This document shows, piece after piece, positions 9,028-16,824 of a DNA stretch of 64,000 nt. The translations under genes were made by a program, and so were the position numbers. Position 1 is the stretch's first letter. Every line of letters begins with the position of its first letter. The DNA is from Mycolicibacter sp. MU0083. Its GTDB lineage: Bacteria; Actinomycetota; Actinomycetes; Mycobacteriales; Mycobacteriaceae. The notes under the pieces are model-generated. The model worked only from the letters and a program-made list of their open reading frames with translations. It did not search any database and was not told where the DNA came from. Where the stretch lies: assembly GCF_963378075.1 (NCBI RefSeq), contig NZ_OY726394.1, positions 1,550,001-1,614,000 on the forward strand, given 5' to 3'.

Positions 9028-10512
9028 ATGACGATCACCGCAGCCATCATCGGAGCCGGGTTCGCCGGTATCGGCGCCGCCATCCGCCTCAAAGACCAGG
9101 GCATCACCGATTTCGCGATCTTCGAACGCGATTCGCGGGTCGGCGGGACCTGGCGTGACAACACCTATCCCGGCGCGGCCTGCGACATCCCGTCGCGGCT
9201 GTACTCCTACAGCTTTGCGCCCAACCCGGACTGGTCGCACACCTACTCGGGCAGCGCGGAGATCCTCGCCTACATCGACCGGATGGTCGACACATCGGGG
9301 ATCGCACCGTATATCCGGTTCGACCACACCGTCCTGGGTCTCGGCTATGACGAAGATGCCGGCGAATGGATCATCGATCTCGCCGGCCGCGAGCCGGTAC
9401 GGGCCAGAACCGTCATCGTCGCCTCCGGCCCGCTGGCCAATGCCAGCTTCCCCGACATCCCCGGTATCGAGACCTACGAGGGACACAAGATCCACAGCGC
9501 CCGTTGGGATCATGACTACGACTTCGAGGGCAAGAAGGTCGCCGTCATCGGCACCGGCGCCAGCGGGGTACAGATCGTTCCGGAACTGGTCAAGGTGGCC
9601 GGGTCGGTCAAGGTGTTCCAGCGCACCCCGGGCTGGGTGCTGCCGCGGATCAACACCGCCACCGGTGGCTGGCTGAAGAGGATCTACCGGGATGTGCCGT
9701 TCGCGGAGAAGTTGATGCGCTCCGCGTGGTTCTGGGGGCATGAATCGGTTGCGGTCGGGGTGGTGTGGGACACCCCGTTCACCCGGTTGGTGGAAGCCTT
9801 GAGCCTGGCGAACCTGCGTGTGCAGGTGAAGGATCCGTGGCTTCGGCGACAGCTCACCCCGGATTTCTCCGCGGGTTGCAAGCGACTGTTGATGACCAGT
9901 GACTACTATCCGGCCCTGCAGGCGGACAACTGCAAGCTGGTCACCTGGCCGATCGCCCGATTGTCGCCCAAGGGGATTCGCACCGTCGAGGGCATCGAGC
10001 ACCAATTCGACGCCATCGTCTTCGCCACCGGATTCGAGGTGTCGAAAGCGGGCGCCCCGATCCCGATCACCGGAATCGACGGCCGTGAGCTGGCCTCGGA
10101 GTGGAGCAGGGGTGCCTACGCCTACCGCAGCGTCGCGGTCTCGGGTTACCCGAACCTCTTTTTCACCTTCGGGCCGAACTCCGGGCCGGGCCACAGCTCG
10201 GCTCTGGTCTACATGGAAGCCCAGATCGACTACATCGTCGACGCGATCGCGAAACTCGTGCAATTCGAGTGGAAGTCCCTGGATGTACGGCCGGAGGTGC
10301 AGGCTCGCTACAACAAGGAGATTCAGCGGCGCCTGGAATCGACGACCTGGAACTCCGGATGCCAGAGCTGGTATCTGACCGAGGACGGGTTCAACGCCAC
10401 CATGTACCCGGGATTCGCCACTCAGTACGTCAACCAACTCAAGAGCGTGAACCTGGACGACTTCAAGATCACCGTGTCGAAGGTGAGCAGCGAACCCGTC
10501 CTGACTGCATAG
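9028..10512 (+). CDS. FAD-dependent Baeyer-Villiger-type monooxygenase
   Basis: 494 residues. The N-terminal FAD fingerprint is AAIIGAGFAGIGAA, followed by GGTWRDNTYPGAACDIPS and YSYSF. The Baeyer-Villiger fingerprint (FxGxxxHxxxW) appears as YEGHKIHSARWDHD, and a second Rossmann motif GTGASG binds NADPH. The late ATGFEV motif and FFTFGPNSGPGHSS complete the class B flavoprotein monooxygenase layout; the length is normal. It would insert oxygen into a ketone or oxidise a heteroatom using NADPH and O2. An upstream SDR could supply the ketone and the lipase could open the resulting ester, so the operon makes chemical sense as an oxidation-hydrolysis route. Substrate unknown. Confidence 0.88.
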   Translation: MTITAAIIGAGFAGIGAAIRLKDQGITDFAIFERDSRVGGTWRDNTYPGAACDIPSRLYSYSFAPNPDWSHTYSGSAEILAYIDRMVDTSGIAPYIRFDHTVLGLGYDEDAGEWIIDLAGREPVRARTVIVASGPLANASFPDIPGIETYEGHKIHSARWDHDYDFEGKKVAVIGTGASGVQIVPELVKVAGSVKVFQRTPGWVLPRINTATGGWLKRIYRDVPFAEKLMRSAWFWGHESVAVGVVWDTPFTRLVEALSLANLRVQVKDPWLRRQLTPDFSAGCKRLLMTSDYYPALQADNCKLVTWPIARLSPKGIRTVEGIEHQFDAIVFATGFEVSKAGAPIPITGIDGRELASEWSRGAYAYRSVAVSGYPNLFFTFGPNSGPGHSSALVYMEAQIDYIVDAIAKLVQFEWKSLDVRPEVQARYNKEIQRRLESTTWNSGCQSWYLTEDGFNATMYPGFATQYVNQLKSVNLDDFKITVSKVSSEPVLTA

Positions 10513-10521
10513 GATGCGTTG

Positions 10522-11268
10522 GTGACGGAGTACCGGATCGACGATCTTGCGCGACGGGCGGGGACGACCACGCGCAACGTCCGGGTCTACCAGGAAAGCG
10601 GCCTGCTGCCGCGGCCGCTGCGTCGGGGCCGGGTCGCGATCTATACCGACCGGCACCTACGCCAGTTGCAGGCGATCATTCGGCTGCTCGGCGAGGGCTT
10701 CACGGTCAAGCACATTCTGAAATTCCTCACCGGGCTGCAGCGCGGCGCGGATCTGGTCGAGGTCTTGGACCTCGCCGATCTGGGCGAACTCGTCACGGCA
10801 CCGTGGTCGCACCCGGTGCAGAAGACGCTGACGCGCGTCCAGTTGGAGGAACAGCTGGGCACGGTGGACGCCGCGACGTTGCGGCGGCTGGTCGGCGGGG
10901 GAGTGATCCAGGAGACCACCGAGCCCGATGTCTATCTGGTGCCGGACATGCGTCTGATCGAAGACTTCGGCACGCTGGTTGCGCGGGGTGCGCCGCTGTC
11001 GGCGATGCTCGAGGTCAGCGCCGTGGTCGACGAGAAGATGGATGAGGTCGCCCGAGCGCTGACCCGCAGTGGCTACACCGAAGTGGTACGCCAGCGCGGA
11101 ACCGGCTGGTTGCCCACCGACGACGATGAACTCGCCTGGGCCGCAGACTTTGTCGACGCTCTGCGCCGAGTGGCACGGCGGGCGGCGCACGCGAGTCTGG
11201 ACCGCGCGTTCGATGCCGCGGTGCGCGCCGAGCTGCGCCAGTACCGGCAGGAGAGTGCGGAGCGCTGA
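10522..11268 (+). CDS. MerR family transcriptional regulator
   Basis: 248 residues from GTG at 10522, nine bases after the monooxygenase stop. The winged helix is at the extreme N-terminus: EYRIDDLARRAGTTTRNVRV, then YQESGLLPRPLRRGR and YTDRHLRQLQAI, the typical MerR DNA-binding domain. The remainder is a long helical effector domain without the Cys pattern of metal sensors, so an organic ligand is more likely. As the last gene of the lipase-monooxygenase operon it is the natural local regulator, and the 44-bp inverted repeat at 6157-6200 is its best candidate site, although MerR sites normally sit between -35 and -10. Confidence 0.82.
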   Translation: MTEYRIDDLARRAGTTTRNVRVYQESGLLPRPLRRGRVAIYTDRHLRQLQAIIRLLGEGFTVKHILKFLTGLQRGADLVEVLDLADLGELVTAPWSHPVQKTLTRVQLEEQLGTVDAATLRRLVGGGVIQETTEPDVYLVPDMRLIEDFGTLVARGAPLSAMLEVSAVVDEKMDEVARALTRSGYTEVVRQRGTGWLPTDDDELAWAADFVDALRRVARRAAHASLDRAFDAAVRAELRQYRQESAER

Positions 11269-11276
11269 GCCGGCCG

Positions 11277-11942
11277 TCAGCCGGCCAGTCGGGATGCCAC
11301 GACATCCACGAATAGATCTATTGCAGAGTCGAATTCCCGGTCGCTGTCGAATCGGGCCAGGTAGGGCGCGGCTGCGGTGACCTCCGGCAGGCCGGAATCC
11401 TCCAGGGCCCGCTGCCGAGCGGCGATGTCTGCGGGATCGCTGCTGCCGAACGTCGGGCCTGCGGACACTTCGCGCATCAGGATGCCGATCAACCCGGCCA
11501 CCAAGACCCGTACCAGGTGCACCGCGTGTTCGGGGTCGGCGCCGGCGCGGCGCAGTACCGACAGGATGGCCTCGACCGGTGCCAGACCGGACAGGGTTGA
11601 CAGCTGACGGGTCAGCACCAGGCTCGCCGCCTCGGGATGTGCGAGCGTCACCCGCCGGAACTCGTGGGCCAGGGCCGTCAAATCGGTGCGCAGCACGCCG
11701 GTGGCCGCCGGTACCCGCAGTTGGCCCAGGAGATGCTCGGCCACGGCGTCGAGCAGGTCGTCCTTGTCGGTGACATGGTGATACAGGCTCTTGGCGTCCA
11801 CACCGAGCAGCTGGGCGACCGAACGCATACTGAGCGCCGCGATACCGTCGCGGTCGATCACCGCCAAGGCCGCCTCGCGGATCGCGGCCCGGGTCAACTG
11901 GGCCTGCGTCTTGGGCGGACGGCCGCGCCGCGGAGTGGTCAT
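11277..11942 (-). CDS. TetR family regulator with TetR_C-type domain
   Basis: 221 residues from ATG 11942; GGGGAG lies 10 bases upstream, whereas an ATG at 11951 would leave no spacing. The N-terminal arm GRPPKTQAQLTR is followed by a helix-turn-helix (IAALSMRSVAQLLGVDAKSL, YHHVTDKDDLL). The C-terminal section (LLGQLRVPAATG onward, with LTALAHEFRRVTLAHP) resembles the TetR C-terminal domain of drug-responsive repressors. Divergent from the SnoaL-like gene with two matching dyads in the 100 bp between, so it probably represses both promoters. Converges on the MerR gene with 8 bp between stops. Confidence 0.85.
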   Translation of the reverse strand: MTTPRRGRPPKTQAQLTRAAIREAALAVIDRDGIAALSMRSVAQLLGVDAKSLYHHVTDKDDLLDAVAEHLLGQLRVPAATGVLRTDLTALAHEFRRVTLAHPEAASLVLTRQLSTLSGLAPVEAILSVLRRAGADPEHAVHLVRVLVAGLIGILMREVSAGPTFGSSDPADIAARQRALEDSGLPEVTAAAPYLARFDSDREFDSAIDLFVDVVASRLAG

Positions 11943-11976
11943 GGCGATCATTCTCCCCTGGAACCCTTGCAGATAT

Positions 11977-12023
11977 CCACGCTGTGGGATTATCGTGCAT
12001 TTATTCCCACGGTGTGGGAATAA
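11977..12023. promoter_or_regulatory. double operator for the divergent TetR gene
   Basis: A perfect 10+3+10 palindrome, TTATTCCCAC-ggt-GTGGGAATAA, covers 12001-12023. A degenerate copy with the same core, CCAC-gct-GTGG, lies at 11977-11987. Centres are 30 bp apart, about three helical turns, so two dimers could sit on the same face. The strong copy ends 19 bp before the SnoaL-like start and the weak one 34 bp before the TetR start. Confidence 0.65.
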
Positions 12024-12042
12024 TGATCAGGCAGGGGCCCCG

Positions 12043-12597
12043 ATGACCGACCGCTACGCCATCCCGTCCGCCGAGGTGCTGCGCGCCCGCGAAAAGCTCG
12101 TCCTGGACCACTTTCACGACGAGGTGCGGCAGGACTGGGACGACGTGCTGGCCACGTTTCCGCATCCGCACTACGAGATCATCCCGACGCTGACCGTCCA
12201 CGACGGCGACGACGAGGTGCGCGGCTACTACCGCGACACCCGGGTGGCCTTCCCCGATCAAGACCACGAGATCATCGCGCTGCGCCACAGCGCCGATGCG
12301 GTGATCGTCGAATTCTGGTTACTGGGGACACATCTGGGCCCGTTGGGCACCATCCCGCCGACCGGTGCGCGGCACCGGACCCGGATGTCGGCGTACTTCG
12401 TCTTCGACGAGAACGAGAACCTGGTCAGCGAGCGGATCTACTTCGACAGCCTCACCATGCTCAAGCAGCTACTGGGCGGGGTGAACCTGCGCGACCCGCG
12501 CAACTGGCCGCTGGTGCTCCGCGGGCTGCGCGGGCTGCTCGCGATGTCCGGCCAACCCGATCCGCGTCTGCTCAACACCCCGCCGGCCGACCTCTAA
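12043..12597 (+). CDS. SnoaL/NTF2-like protein
   Basis: 184 residues from ATG 12043. The sequence has the cone-shaped alpha+beta pattern of NTF2-like proteins: long N-terminal helix (LRAREKLVLDHFHDEVRQDW), HPHYEIIPTLTVHDG, GYYRDTRVAFPDQDHE, then a strand-rich part with GTIPPTGARHRTRMSAYFVF. Such proteins are isomerases, cyclases or small-ligand binders; no specific active site can be assigned. The start follows only a weak GCAGGGG site, so expression may depend chiefly on the adjacent operator. Divergent from the TetR regulator and therefore its probable target. Confidence 0.75.
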   Translation: MTDRYAIPSAEVLRAREKLVLDHFHDEVRQDWDDVLATFPHPHYEIIPTLTVHDGDDEVRGYYRDTRVAFPDQDHEIIALRHSADAVIVEFWLLGTHLGPLGTIPPTGARHRTRMSAYFVFDENENLVSERIYFDSLTMLKQLLGGVNLRDPRNWPLVLRGLRGLLAMSGQPDPRLLNTPPADL

Positions 12598-12614
12598 CCC
12601 CCAGAAAGATTCTC

Positions 12615-12784
12615 ATGCGCGCACTCATCGGAGGTCTCGGACCCGACCGGCGGCCGGAGGGCCGGTCGACCTCAACGGGGCCGCCGGCTGCTGGGACGGA
12701 GGTCAACCGATCCGGGTCATCGATCCGGCTATGCTCGGCGGAGATCCCGCCACCCCGGCAGAAATGAAGGCCGCCTTCGGATGA
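12615..12784 (+). pseudogene. possible decayed small gene before the MBL hydrolase
   Basis: An ATG at 12615 opens MRALIGGLGPD but no gene-like product follows in that frame. In another frame, a protein-like stretch VDLNGAAGCWDGGQP... runs to MKAAFG and a TGA at 12782-12784, overlapping the next gene's ATG by ATGA, as in a coupled operon. The two parts would join after one frameshift near 12655. The family is not recognised. This could equally be non-coding leader, so it is reported at low confidence. Confidence 0.25.
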
Positions 12785-13587
12785 AGATCCACCATCTCAG
12801 CTGCGGCACCATGCGGCCGCTGGGCGCCCCGGATGGGCTGATCTGTCACGTCCTGCTCATCGAGACGCCGGGCGGTCTGGTCCTGGTCGATTCCGGGCTC
12901 GGATTACGTGACTGCGCGACACCGGGGCCGAGATTCGGGCCGGCGCGGTTCCTGATCCGCCCGGCCTTCGACCCGAATGAGGCCGCGATCAACCAGGTTC
13001 GGGAACTGGGCTTCGACCCCACCGACGTCCGCCACATCGTGTTGACCCACTTCGACGCCGACCACGTCGGCGGTGCCGCGGACTTTCCCTGGGCGCGTGT
13101 TCACCTCACCGGCGCCGAGGCCGCCGCCGCACAGCATCCGCGAACGCTCACCGAAAAGCAGCGCTATCTGCCGGCCTGTCGCGACCACGGCCCACTGCTG
13201 GTGGAGCACTCCGCAGCCGAGGCCGAGAGCTGGCGAGGCTTTCCCGGGGCCAAAGAACTTACGGAGATCGCCGAGGGCATCGTGCTGATCGACCTGGCCG
13301 GTCACAGTCGCGGCCATGCGGCGGTCGCCGTCGACGCCGGGGACCGCTGGATCCTGCACGCCGGTGACTCCTTCTACCACCGCGGCGAGATCGGCGGCGC
13401 CGGTCGGACACCCGGGGCGCTCACGCTGATGGAGCGCATCACCGCCTACGACTGGAAGAAGGTCCGAGGCAATCAGCGCAGGCTGGCCGAACTGCAGGAA
13501 TCAGGCGCGCCGGACCTGCTGATCGTCAACGCGCACGACCCGCATCTTTATCGTCAGGCCGTATCGCAGGCGGCCGACGCGGACTAA
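12781..13587 (+). CDS. metallo-beta-lactamase-fold hydrolase, lactonase-like
   Basis: 268 residues. The metal motif reads VLTHFDADHVGG, i.e. H-x-D-x-D-H in place of the standard H-x-H-x-D-H; this variant is known in the superfamily. Further ligands are present in LAGHSRGHAAVAV and ILHAGDSFYHRGEIGG, and IVNAHDPHLY near the end supplies a final His. N-terminal strands (LLIETPGGLVLVDSGLGL) are standard. The overall pattern resembles quorum-quenching lactonases and related esterases, but the physiological substrate is unknown. It follows the SnoaL-like gene by 183 bp containing a possible relic, and precedes the DUF2652 gene by 12 bp. Confidence 0.8.
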   Translation: MKIHHLSCGTMRPLGAPDGLICHVLLIETPGGLVLVDSGLGLRDCATPGPRFGPARFLIRPAFDPNEAAINQVRELGFDPTDVRHIVLTHFDADHVGGAADFPWARVHLTGAEAAAAQHPRTLTEKQRYLPACRDHGPLLVEHSAAEAESWRGFPGAKELTEIAEGIVLIDLAGHSRGHAAVAVDAGDRWILHAGDSFYHRGEIGGAGRTPGALTLMERITAYDWKKVRGNQRRLAELQESGAPDLLIVNAHDPHLYRQAVSQAADAD

Positions 13588-13599
13588 ACTGCGGGAACC

Positions 13600-14316
13600 A
13601 TGGCCATCCGGCGCGCAGTGCTCGTCATCGCCGACATCGGCGGGTACACCGCCTACATGAACTGGAATCGCGGCGAACTGTTGTGTGCCCAGACGGCGGT
13701 CGCCACACTGCTGGAGTCGGTCATCGATGCGGCCAAGGGCATGAAGCTGGCGAAGCTGGAGGGCGATGCCGCCTTCTTCTGGGCGCCCGACGGAGATGCC
13801 CGAACACTGGTGGGTGAGCGGCTGGCGCGGATGCATCGGGCCTTCCTCGATCGCCAGGCGCAGCTCGACACCGGCAACCAATGCGACTGCGGGAGCTGCG
13901 GGCAGGTGGCGAGCCTGTCGCTGAAGTTCGTCGCGCATCAGGGCGAGGTGGCCGAGCAGAAGGTCAAGCGGCGTACCGAGTTGGCCGGCGTCGACGTCAT
14001 CCTGGTGCATCGGATGCTGAAAAACCAAGTGCCGGTAGCAGAATATGTGCTGATGACGGACGCCGTCGCGCAGTGCCTCGACGATCCGGTCCGTCAGGAC
14101 TGCACCGAGCTGATCCATGAGTTCGAGGGTCTGGGATCGCTGCCCACCTACTACCTGGGGCTGGATCGCTCGGTGGTGCAACCACAGGCTGCACTGGGGC
14201 TGGCAGACCGAATGAAACTGCGGTGGAGCAGATTGCCGTTCGTGATCGGGGTGAAGGAACCCTGCGAGGGATTCCGCAGTGTGGGCCGCGGTGCTCCCGA
14301 ACTCTCGAGGGGCTGA
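13600..14316 (+). CDS. DUF2652 family protein (nucleotide-cyclase-like)
   Basis: 238 residues. The beginning, [20 protein letters not shown], followed by [19 protein letters not shown], has the layout of class III adenylate cyclase-like domains and matches what I know as DUF2652. A Cys pair, CDCGSCG at about residues 93-99, sits in the middle and could bind metal. Catalytic competence cannot be judged; several cyclase residues are not obvious. It probably shares a transcript with the MBL hydrolase 12 bp upstream, and converges on the cutinase gene with 4 bp between stops. Confidence 0.75.
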   Translation: MAIRRAVLVIADIGGYTAYMNWNRGELLCAQTAVATLLESVIDAAKGMKLAKLEGDAAFFWAPDGDARTLVGERLARMHRAFLDRQAQLDTGNQCDCGSCGQVASLSLKFVAHQGEVAEQKVKRRTELAGVDVILVHRMLKNQVPVAEYVLMTDAVAQCLDDPVRQDCTELIHEFEGLGSLPTYYLGLDRSVVQPQAALGLADRMKLRWSRLPFVIGVKEPCEGFRSVGRGAPELSRG

Positions 14317-14320
14317 GCCG

Positions 14321-15007
14321 CTACAGCTTTCCGGCGACGAAGTCGGCCGCCTGGTTCACCATTCCCGACGAGATGTAGGCACTGGCCAGGTGCTGCGGCC
14401 AGTTCTCCTCCCAGGTGTCCGGGTGAGCGGGGTTGCAGATGGGATCGGCGCCGTGGCACTGCTCGATGGTCCGATCGCTATAGGTCGGATTGAATGCCGT
14501 GATGGGACCGACCCATTGACTGCCGTTGCCGAACAGCGCGACCGCGGCGATGTGCTCGTCGGCGCCCGGCGGCAGGGGATTGTTGAAGCTCCATACCTGG
14601 AAGGGCACCGCCAGGACGATGTCGCTGACCGCGGCCCCCAGGGAGTAGCCACCCACCACGATGCGGGTGTTCGGACAACCGTTGATGGTCTTCTGGATGT
14701 GGGCGCTCATGTCGTTGGCGCCCTGGTCCACCTGGTTGTCGGCGGGGTAGTTCACCGCGTACAGGCTGACGTATTTCGAGGTTCGCGACCGCAGCGCGCT
14801 GACGAACGCATTGCCGACCGCGCCGGCGCCGGCCGGTTCCAGACGTCCACGGGCGAACACCACTTCGACGTCGGGGCAGGCCGCGCCTGCGGGTGCGGCG
14901 GCCCCGGGTGTCCCCGCGGGAAGCACGACGGGGGCGGTCGACATCGTCGCCGCCAGCACTGCGCTCGCGACTGCGAGCCGCGTTCGGCGGGCCAGGGATT
15001 CGGTCAC
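14321..15007 (-). CDS. cutinase-family secreted serine esterase
   Basis: 228 residues from GTG 15007; a longer frame to 15136 has no signal-like start. Residues about 8-35 form a signal peptide ending near AAPAGA. The mature protein begins CPDVEVVFARG, the standard mycobacterial cutinase/CULP opening, followed by LYAVNYPADN, nucleophile elbow GGYSLGA (S122; the usual Gln is Leu here), CHGADPICNP (acid) and WPQHLASAY (His). Extracellular esterase or phospholipase activity on lipids or cutin-like polymers is known for the family. It is alone; the TetR gene upstream on the same strand belongs to the next operon. Confidence 0.87.
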   Translation of the reverse strand: MTESLARRTRLAVASAVLAATMSTAPVVLPAGTPGAAAPAGAACPDVEVVFARGRLEPAGAGAVGNAFVSALRSRTSKYVSLYAVNYPADNQVDQGANDMSAHIQKTINGCPNTRIVVGGYSLGAAVSDIVLAVPFQVWSFNNPLPPGADEHIAAVALFGNGSQWVGPITAFNPTYSDRTIEQCHGADPICNPAHPDTWEENWPQHLASAYISSGMVNQAADFVAGKL

Positions 15008-15059
15008 GAAGGTGGATGGTAGCGGGCCGCCCGCGTTCTGTCGCCGCGAGAGGATCCGG

Positions 15060-15692
15060 TCAGCTGCCCCGGGAGCCTTCGAGGTAACCCGCCAGCGCAT
15101 TGGTGAGTCCGCGACGGGCCTCGTCGAGGTCGGCATAGGAACCGAGTTGGCGCTCGGAGACCAGACCGCGCATCGCGCCGGGGATCAGGGCGGCGACCTC
15201 GCGCAGTCGCTGGGGGTCGACGCCAAGATCGGCGAAGGCCGCGTGGCAGGTCATCAGCCAGCTCTTGCCCCAGGAATGCAGTTCCGCTGCGGTGCGCGGA
15301 TACAGGCGTTCCAGTTCCCGGGGATCCCGGGGGAGCGCGGCCCGCAGGTTCTCGATCGCGCGGGAATCCGGTGCCGCCAGCCCGTCATAGAGGGTGTCGA
15401 TGATCGCCGCGACGCGTTCCCGCAGCGGCGCTTCGGATTTCACGCTGCCGAACGCCGTCATCGCGGCGTCGCGGCGTTCGGCGGTGCGGTGTAGTACCGC
15501 GGCCCAGAATCCGTCGACGTCGCCGAACTGGTACTGCACCGCCCCCCAGGTGGCACCGCTCTCCTTGGCGATCCGGCTGGCCGAGACCGCACCGGGGTCG
15601 CCGGTGGCCAGCGAGCGCACGGCGGCATCCAGCATCGCCTCGCGGGTCGCCTGCCCCCGCTTGTTGGTGCGCCGCGTCTCCGGTTGAGCCAT
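15060..15692 (-). CDS. TetR family regulator of the Rieske operon
   Basis: 210 residues from ATG 15692 (MAQPETRRTNKRGQATREAM); the longer frame to 15797 would run through the operator and into the divergent gene. The HTH is at about residues 30-60 (AVSASRIAKESGATWGAVQY, then QFGDVDGFW). The C-terminal domain is all-helical and unassigned. It diverges from the Rieske oxygenase gene with a perfect palindrome (15716-15731) between the two starts, so it very probably represses both. The inducer is likely a substrate or product of the operon, possibly a CoA thioester or steroid-like compound; this is inference. Confidence 0.85.
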   Translation of the reverse strand: MAQPETRRTNKRGQATREAMLDAAVRSLATGDPGAVSASRIAKESGATWGAVQYQFGDVDGFWAAVLHRTAERRDAAMTAFGSVKSEAPLRERVAAIIDTLYDGLAAPDSRAIENLRAALPRDPRELERLYPRTAAELHSWGKSWLMTCHAAFADLGVDPQRLREVAALIPGAMRGLVSERQLGSYADLDEARRGLTNALAGYLEGSRGS

Positions 15693-15715
15693 CCGCCGAA
15701 TCCTAACAAAATTTC

Positions 15716-15731
15716 CATAGTGCCCACTATG
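15716..15731. promoter_or_regulatory. CATAGTG-CC-CACTATG palindrome, operator and -10 overlap
   Basis: Perfect 7-bp arms with a 2-bp centre lie midway between the divergent TetR (start 15692) and Rieske (start 15790) genes. The right arm overlaps TATGAT (15728-15733), a good -10 hexamer for the Rieske operon, so a bound repressor would block polymerase directly. Confidence 0.6.
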
Positions 15732-15789
15732 ATTCTGGCGTAGTCTGTTCACCGCAGAACGCACTCGCGCACGGAGAGGACACGTTGGC

Positions 15790-16824
15790 ATGGCCAAACC
15801 GCCGTTGTCGATGAACCCGACAGGCTGGTTTCAAGTCGCCTGGTCGAACGAGATCGGCATCGGTGACGTCCACACGATGAAGTACTTCGGCCGGGAGATG
15901 ATCGCCTGGCGGGCCGAGTCCGGCCACCTCACCGTGATGAACGCCTACTGCGAACACCTCGGCGCACACCTGGGTTACGGCGGCACCGTCTGCGGCGAGG
16001 TCCTGCAGTGCCCGTTCCACGGGTGGCAGTGGAACTCCCAGGGGCGCAACGTCTGCATTCCCTACCAGGACAAGCCCAACCGCGGTCGGCGCATCACCAC
16101 CTATCCGGTCGTCGAACGAAACGAATCGGTCTACATCTGGAACGATGCGCACGGGCGCGAGCCGTTCTTCGACCCGCCGGACGTCTTCGCCGACTTCGAC
16201 GACCGCACGGCCGCGGACTACTACCCGCAGCAGCGGCTGTTCCGGCAAGGGCTGGAGCTACACCCGCAGTACGTCCTGGAGAACGGCGTGGACTTCGCCC
16301 ACTTCAAGTACGTACACAAGACCCCGATCGTGCCCGTCTTCACCCGACACGACTTCGCCGAGCCGGTCTCCTACGTCGACTTCACCATCACCTTCGAGGG
16401 CGACGACGGGCAGAAGATCGAAGACGTCAACAGCGGCGTGAACGCCATCAACGGCGGCTTGGGCATCGCGGTGACCAGGAGCTGGGGCATGATCGACAAC
16501 CGCACCATCTCGGCGATCACACCGGTCGACGACTCCACCTCCGACGTCCGCTTCATGGTCTACATCGGCCGTTCACCGTCCGGCGACCCGGAACGCGCCG
16601 CAGCGCGCGGCGCCGACTTCGGCCGCGAGGTGATCCGCCAGTTCGAGCAGGACATCCACATCTGGTCGCATCAGCGCTACTCGGACCCGCCGGCCCTGGC
16701 GACCGCCGAATACGAGGGCTTCACCGCGATTCGCCAGTGGGCCAAACAGTTCTATCCCGACGGCATCGGCGGCAGCGCCGCCGAGGTCGCCGAACTCACC
16801 GCCCAGAAAGGTTCCACCGCATGA
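15790..16824 (+). CDS. Rieske non-haem iron oxygenase, KshA-like
   Basis: 344 residues. The Rieske [2Fe-2S] site is CEHLGAHLG (C54, H56) and CPFHGW (C74, H77). The mononuclear iron region is NGVDFAHFKYVHKTP, with the D/H/H arrangement found in 3-ketosteroid 9-alpha-hydroxylase oxygenase (KshA) and relatives. Length and ordering fit KshA-type terminal oxygenases, which act with a separate flavin/ferredoxin reductase; none is in this cluster. It should hydroxylate a polycyclic or alicyclic substrate with O2. First gene of a three-gene coupled operon; its stop overlaps the next ATG (ATGA). The exact substrate is unknown and I do not assign kshA. Confidence 0.88.
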   Translation: MAKPPLSMNPTGWFQVAWSNEIGIGDVHTMKYFGREMIAWRAESGHLTVMNAYCEHLGAHLGYGGTVCGEVLQCPFHGWQWNSQGRNVCIPYQDKPNRGRRITTYPVVERNESVYIWNDAHGREPFFDPPDVFADFDDRTAADYYPQQRLFRQGLELHPQYVLENGVDFAHFKYVHKTPIVPVFTRHDFAEPVSYVDFTITFEGDDGQKIEDVNSGVNAINGGLGIAVTRSWGMIDNRTISAITPVDDSTSDVRFMVYIGRSPSGDPERAAARGADFGREVIRQFEQDIHIWSHQRYSDPPALATAEYEGFTAIRQWAKQFYPDGIGGSAAEVAELTAQKGSTA

